A stretch of DNA of 64,000 nt from Lentisphaerae bacterium ADurb.Bin082 (GTDB taxonomy: Bacteria; Verrucomicrobiota; Lentisphaeria; Oligosphaerales; Oligosphaeraceae): positions 62,001 to 126,000 of the forward strand of contig MWEG01000117.1 in assembly GCA_002070945.1 (NCBI GenBank), written 5' to 3'. Below the pieces are notes generated by a model, which was not told the DNA's origin, searched no databases, and saw only the letters and a program-made list of their open reading frames with translations. Shown piece by piece: positions 61,355 to 64,000 of the stretch. The position numbers and the translations under genes are program-made. Positions within the stretch are counted from its first letter, which is position 1. Every line of letters starts with the position of its first letter.

Positions 61355-62266
61355 ATGCAAGAACATCATGACCTCCCACCTCTGCCTGTGTTGCCAGAAG
61401 AGCCGCCGCCGTATCGCAGCGTGCTGGCGGCGCTGTTCCTGCGCCCGTTTCTGGCTTTGCAGGCGGTTCGGGCGCATCGGCGCTGGCTGGCGCCGGTTCT
61501 GATTTTGCTGATTATGGCGTTCCTGGCGGCGTTGTTGAAAGTCATGCTGACCCTGCCGGGAATTGTCAGCGAGACCAGGGTCATTGCCAGCCACCTCGGC
61601 AAGGCGGCGGGCGCCGTCTGGTTTGAGCAAGGCCGCCTGCACTGGCAGGCCGACTGGGAGCTGCCGCACACAATCCGCGTCAACCTATGGCGCTTTGACT
61701 TTGCCAGCCAGCCCAAGGCCTTCCCGCCCGACTATGAGCTGGCCAGCAGCGTCGAGCCGCGCGGCCTTCTCCTGGAACCGGCGTCGGTGACGCTCTGGAT
61801 GCGGGAAAAGGGCAACGACCGGCAAGTGCTGCGCGTGCAGCTCCTGGCAGGCGACAAGCTGGCGGCCTTGGGCAGGCATGCAAGCGCGATGGCAGGGGGA
61901 GCTGATGGCCGGCTGGACGAGGCCGCGCTGGCCAGCCACGCGCAGGCCGTCTGCGTCGCCATGACGCCTTTCCTGCTGGCGTATCATACATTGGTGCGAA
62001 TCAAGCCCCTCCTGCTCAGCATGTTCATCTTCATGCTTACCGCAGTGGTGTTTCGACGCGAATGGCGCGAATCGCCAGGCAGCCTGTGGACCGTCGCCCT
62101 GCATTGCTGCATCCCCCCCTTCCTGCTGGCTTTGATTTATTCTTTTTTTGACTTCCCGGGCTGGAGCTTCCAGGAGATGTTCCTGGTCGCCTTTTTGTTT
62201 TATCTTGTTTACATCTACATCGACACCAGGGCGTTCCTGCCGCCGAAACCGCCGGAAGACCTCTAA
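61355..62266 (+). CDS. DUF1189/Yip1-like membrane protein
   Basis: 303 residues from ATG 61355. Hydrophobic helices at about 48-70 and 4 more between about 205 and 295, with an extracytoplasmic-like loop of about 130 residues after the first. The LVRIKPLLLSMFIFMLTAVV stretch and general layout resemble DUF1189/Yip1-like proteins. Function unknown. No clear ribosome site; 12 bases after def. Confidence 0.65.
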   Translation: MQEHHDLPPLPVLPEEPPPYRSVLAALFLRPFLALQAVRAHRRWLAPVLILLIMAFLAALLKVMLTLPGIVSETRVIASHLGKAAGAVWFEQGRLHWQADWELPHTIRVNLWRFDFASQPKAFPPDYELASSVEPRGLLLEPASVTLWMREKGNDRQVLRVQLLAGDKLAALGRHASAMAGGADGRLDEAALASHAQAVCVAMTPFLLAYHTLVRIKPLLLSMFIFMLTAVVFRREWRESPGSLWTVALHCCIPPFLLALIYSFFDFPGWSFQEMFLVAFLFYLVYIYIDTRAFLPPKPPEDL

Positions 62267-62305
62267 AAATGAAGGCGTTGACCACAATGCAATGCGAGGA
62301 CAGCA

Positions 62306-62956
62306 ATGGATGAGACAACAATAGATCAATGGATTGCACAAGGCAAGCTTCTGCTGCAACAGGCTTGGCAGAAGATCGTCGACATCACCTTGTGGTTCGC
62401 CAAGGAGACGGAAAAGGCCGAACTGGACGCTGACCCCGGGGTGGCTATGGTCATAGCCTTGGCTTTGACTTTTCTGCTGGGTTCGGCCTGCTGGGCCGCG
62501 TCCATCGCCCAGGCTCGCCGGCATCCCATTTGGCTGCATTTCACGCTCGGGCTGCTCTTGCCTTGGGTGTACCCGCTCGTGATCCTGTTCGCCATGAACA
62601 TCAAGGGTGAAAAGGAAATGAGAGCCAAGCTGGAGGCCGAACAACGCGCCAAGGAAGAGCGCGAGGCCGAACGCCAGCGCAACATCGCCCTGACCAGCGG
62701 TTTGCCAGAGGAAGAGCCAGAGGCTGACGGCAGCATCGTCTGGAAGCGCAGTTATTTCGAACGGATTGCACGCGACAAGGAGGGCAAGCCGGCCGGGCCT
62801 TGGGACGTGCAGTTCAACGGCGTCGTCCTCCGTATTGTCAGCATCTTAGAGGCTCAGGACGAACTCGTCGTGGTCGAGCAGCTTGACGCCCGCGGCCAGA
62901 CCAGCCGGCTGCGCATACCGTACGCCAAGATCGAAGCATGGCAAGACGCCGAATGA
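62306..62956 (+). CDS. Membrane protein with charged coiled region
   Basis: 216 residues. Two membrane helices (about 49-70 and 77-97), a charged helical stretch (KEMRAKLEAEQRAKEEREAE, about 103-122) and a small beta-like C-terminal domain (GVVLRIVSILEAQDELVVVE). GAGGA precedes the ATG. It follows the DUF1189-like gene by 39 bases and lies before ileS. No family recognised. Confidence 0.65.
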   Translation: MDETTIDQWIAQGKLLLQQAWQKIVDITLWFAKETEKAELDADPGVAMVIALALTFLLGSACWAASIAQARRHPIWLHFTLGLLLPWVYPLVILFAMNIKGEKEMRAKLEAEQRAKEEREAERQRNIALTSGLPEEEPEADGSIVWKRSYFERIARDKEGKPAGPWDVQFNGVVLRIVSILEAQDELVVVEQLDARGQTSRLRIPYAKIEAWQDAE

Positions 62957-63047
62957 ACGCCGCCGCTTTTCGCAAGCGGTCATGATTTCAACCAGTAACC
63001 CGTTGATCGGATTCACCTTAGAGATAGCAGGCCCGGAGATAGCACGC

Positions 63048-64000
63048 ATGTTTGCAGCGTATGACAGCAACGCCTCATTTGCCCAACTGGAAGAAGAAGT
63101 CCTGAAGTTTTGGGAAGAGAACGACGTTTTCACGAAGTCCCTGGAATGGCGCAAGGATGCGTCCCCGTACGTGTTTTACGACGGGCCGCCGTTTGCCACC
63201 GGCCTGCCGCATTATGGCCATTTGCTGGCTGGGACGATCAAAGACGTGATTCCGCGCTACCAGACCATGCGCGGCCGCTACGTCGAACGGACTTTTGGCT
63301 GGGACTGCCACGGCCTGCCTATTGAAGCCCTGGCCCAGGAGAAGCTCAACTTGGCCGGAGCACCCGCCATCATGGAATGCGGGGTTGACGTCTTCAACGA
63401 GCAATGCCGCTCCATGGTCCAGCGCTATGTCAAGGAATGGAAGCAGATTGTGACCAGGATGGGCCGTTGGGTCGACTTTGACAACGGCTACAAGACCATG
63501 GACGCCACCTTCATGGAAAGCATCTGGTGGGTCTTCAAGCAGCTCTGGGACCAGGGCCGCGTCTACAAGGCGCATCGCATCATGCCCTACAGCTGGAAAT
63601 TGAACACGCCCCTGTCCAATATGGAGGCCGGCAGCAACTACCAGGACGTCCAGGATCCGGCTGTGACCATCCGCATGAAAGTCCTTGATCATGTCTTCCC
63701 AGGCGCCGAGAATCTCCAGGTCTATATCCTGATTTGGACGACGACGCCATGGACGCTGCCAGCCAACCTGGCGGTCTGCGTCGGCCCTGACATTGACTAT
63801 TGCTTGGTGCGGGACGGCGACACGAACGACGCTTACATCCTGGCCAAGGCCCGCCTGAGCGCGTACTATAAGTCAGAAGACGAATACCAGGTGCTTCTTG
63901 AATGCAAGGGCCGCGACCTGGCTGGCATCCGCTATGAGCCGATCTTCCCGTATTTCGCTGACCAAGCGAATGCCTTCCAGGTGCTGGTGGACGACTATGT
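63048..64000 (+). CDS. ileS: Isoleucyl-tRNA synthetase, eukaryotic-type, C-terminal end cut by window edge
   Basis: The frame is open from ATG 63048 (CGGAGA upstream) to the right edge, about 317 residues. YVFYDGPPFATGLPHYGHLL carries the class I HIGH motif as HYGH; FATGLPHYGH and RYVERTFGWDCHGLPIE are features of the IleS2-like (eukaryotic-type) clade, known for lower mupirocin sensitivity. WTTTPWTLPANLAVCVGP begins the editing domain. The KMSKS loop lies outside the window. Confidence 0.95.
   Translation, partial: MFAAYDSNASFAQLEEEVLKFWEENDVFTKSLEWRKDASPYVFYDGPPFATGLPHYGHLLAGTIKDVIPRYQTMRGRYVERTFGWDCHGLPIEALAQEKLNLAGAPAIMECGVDVFNEQCRSMVQRYVKEWKQIVTRMGRWVDFDNGYKTMDATFMESIWWVFKQLWDQGRVYKAHRIMPYSWKLNTPLSNMEAGSNYQDVQDPAVTIRMKVLDHVFPGAENLQVYILIWTTTPWTLPANLAVCVGPDIDYCLVRDGDTNDAYILAKARLSAYYKSEDEYQVLLECKGRDLAGIRYEPIFPYFADQANAFQVLVDDY

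Overview
The window looks like chromosomal DNA from a GC-rich bacterium of the PVC superphylum, most probably Lentisphaerota (inference). Supporting it are two DUF4838 proteins, several large secreted or cytosolic carbohydrate-active proteins with CBM9-like ends, a DUF3568 lipoprotein, a ceramidase-type hydrolase, a PtsN-like domain fused to a DNA-binding domain, and an eukaryotic-type (IleS2-like) isoleucyl-tRNA synthetase. No rRNA, phage, integrase, transposase or CRISPR array is visible.

Layout. 1-5841 (minus strand): homoserine dehydrogenase, then FtsK, a RodZ-like HTH membrane protein and a GNAT-like acyltransferase that runs off the left edge. 6042-9980: a secreted glycoside-hydrolase-like protein and a secreted partner. 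10182-13872: a compact SAM-cycle operon, metK / adenosine-kinase-like / ahcY. 13955-18694: a membrane-anchored GT4 glycosyltransferase, an HTH-EIIA regulator, a 73-residue protein, TadA and a RecB-like Fe-S nuclease. 19002-23864: a large single-chain restriction-modification enzyme of the type ISP/IIG kind and a convergent zinc-ribbon membrane protein. 23944-28231: a DUF4838 protein with a CehA/McbA-type PHP hydrolase. 28457-31610: TtcA-like protein, MreB, sugar-phosphate isomerase/epimerase. 31852-37294 (minus): CysS and a DUF2339/DUF3999 membrane pair. 37757-42294: ceramidase-like hydrolase, MurD, LysM lipoprotein. 42552-44674 (minus): MFS transporter and MazG. 45095-49079: two tandem CNNM/CorC-type membrane proteins and an M20 amidohydrolase. 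49574-51754: tRNA-Cys, a two-gene coiled-coil operon of unknown function, and two identical tRNA-Val genes. 52039-55232: AAA/DUF4143 ATPase and membrane proteins of unknown role. 55303-64000: GH106-like hydrolase, DUF3568 lipoprotein, second DUF4838 protein, peptide deformylase, two membrane proteins, IleS (cut by the right edge).

Most genes are housekeeping (SAM recycling, peptidoglycan and cell shape, translation) with islands of polysaccharide breakdown. The most unusual content is between the genes: a modular family of interspersed repeats built from GTCCAC (or GTGGAC) arrays with a conserved tail, heptanucleotide tandem arrays, REP-like hairpins whose stems differ but whose loops are alike, and two further short repeat families. 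One GTGGACATG array also forms the first nine codons of the adenosine-kinase-like gene. No complete new system can be proved from sequence alone. The best candidates for undescribed biology are the repeat family, the coiled-coil gene pair at 49772-51485, and the regulator/nuclease/restriction neighbourhood at 16234-23864.
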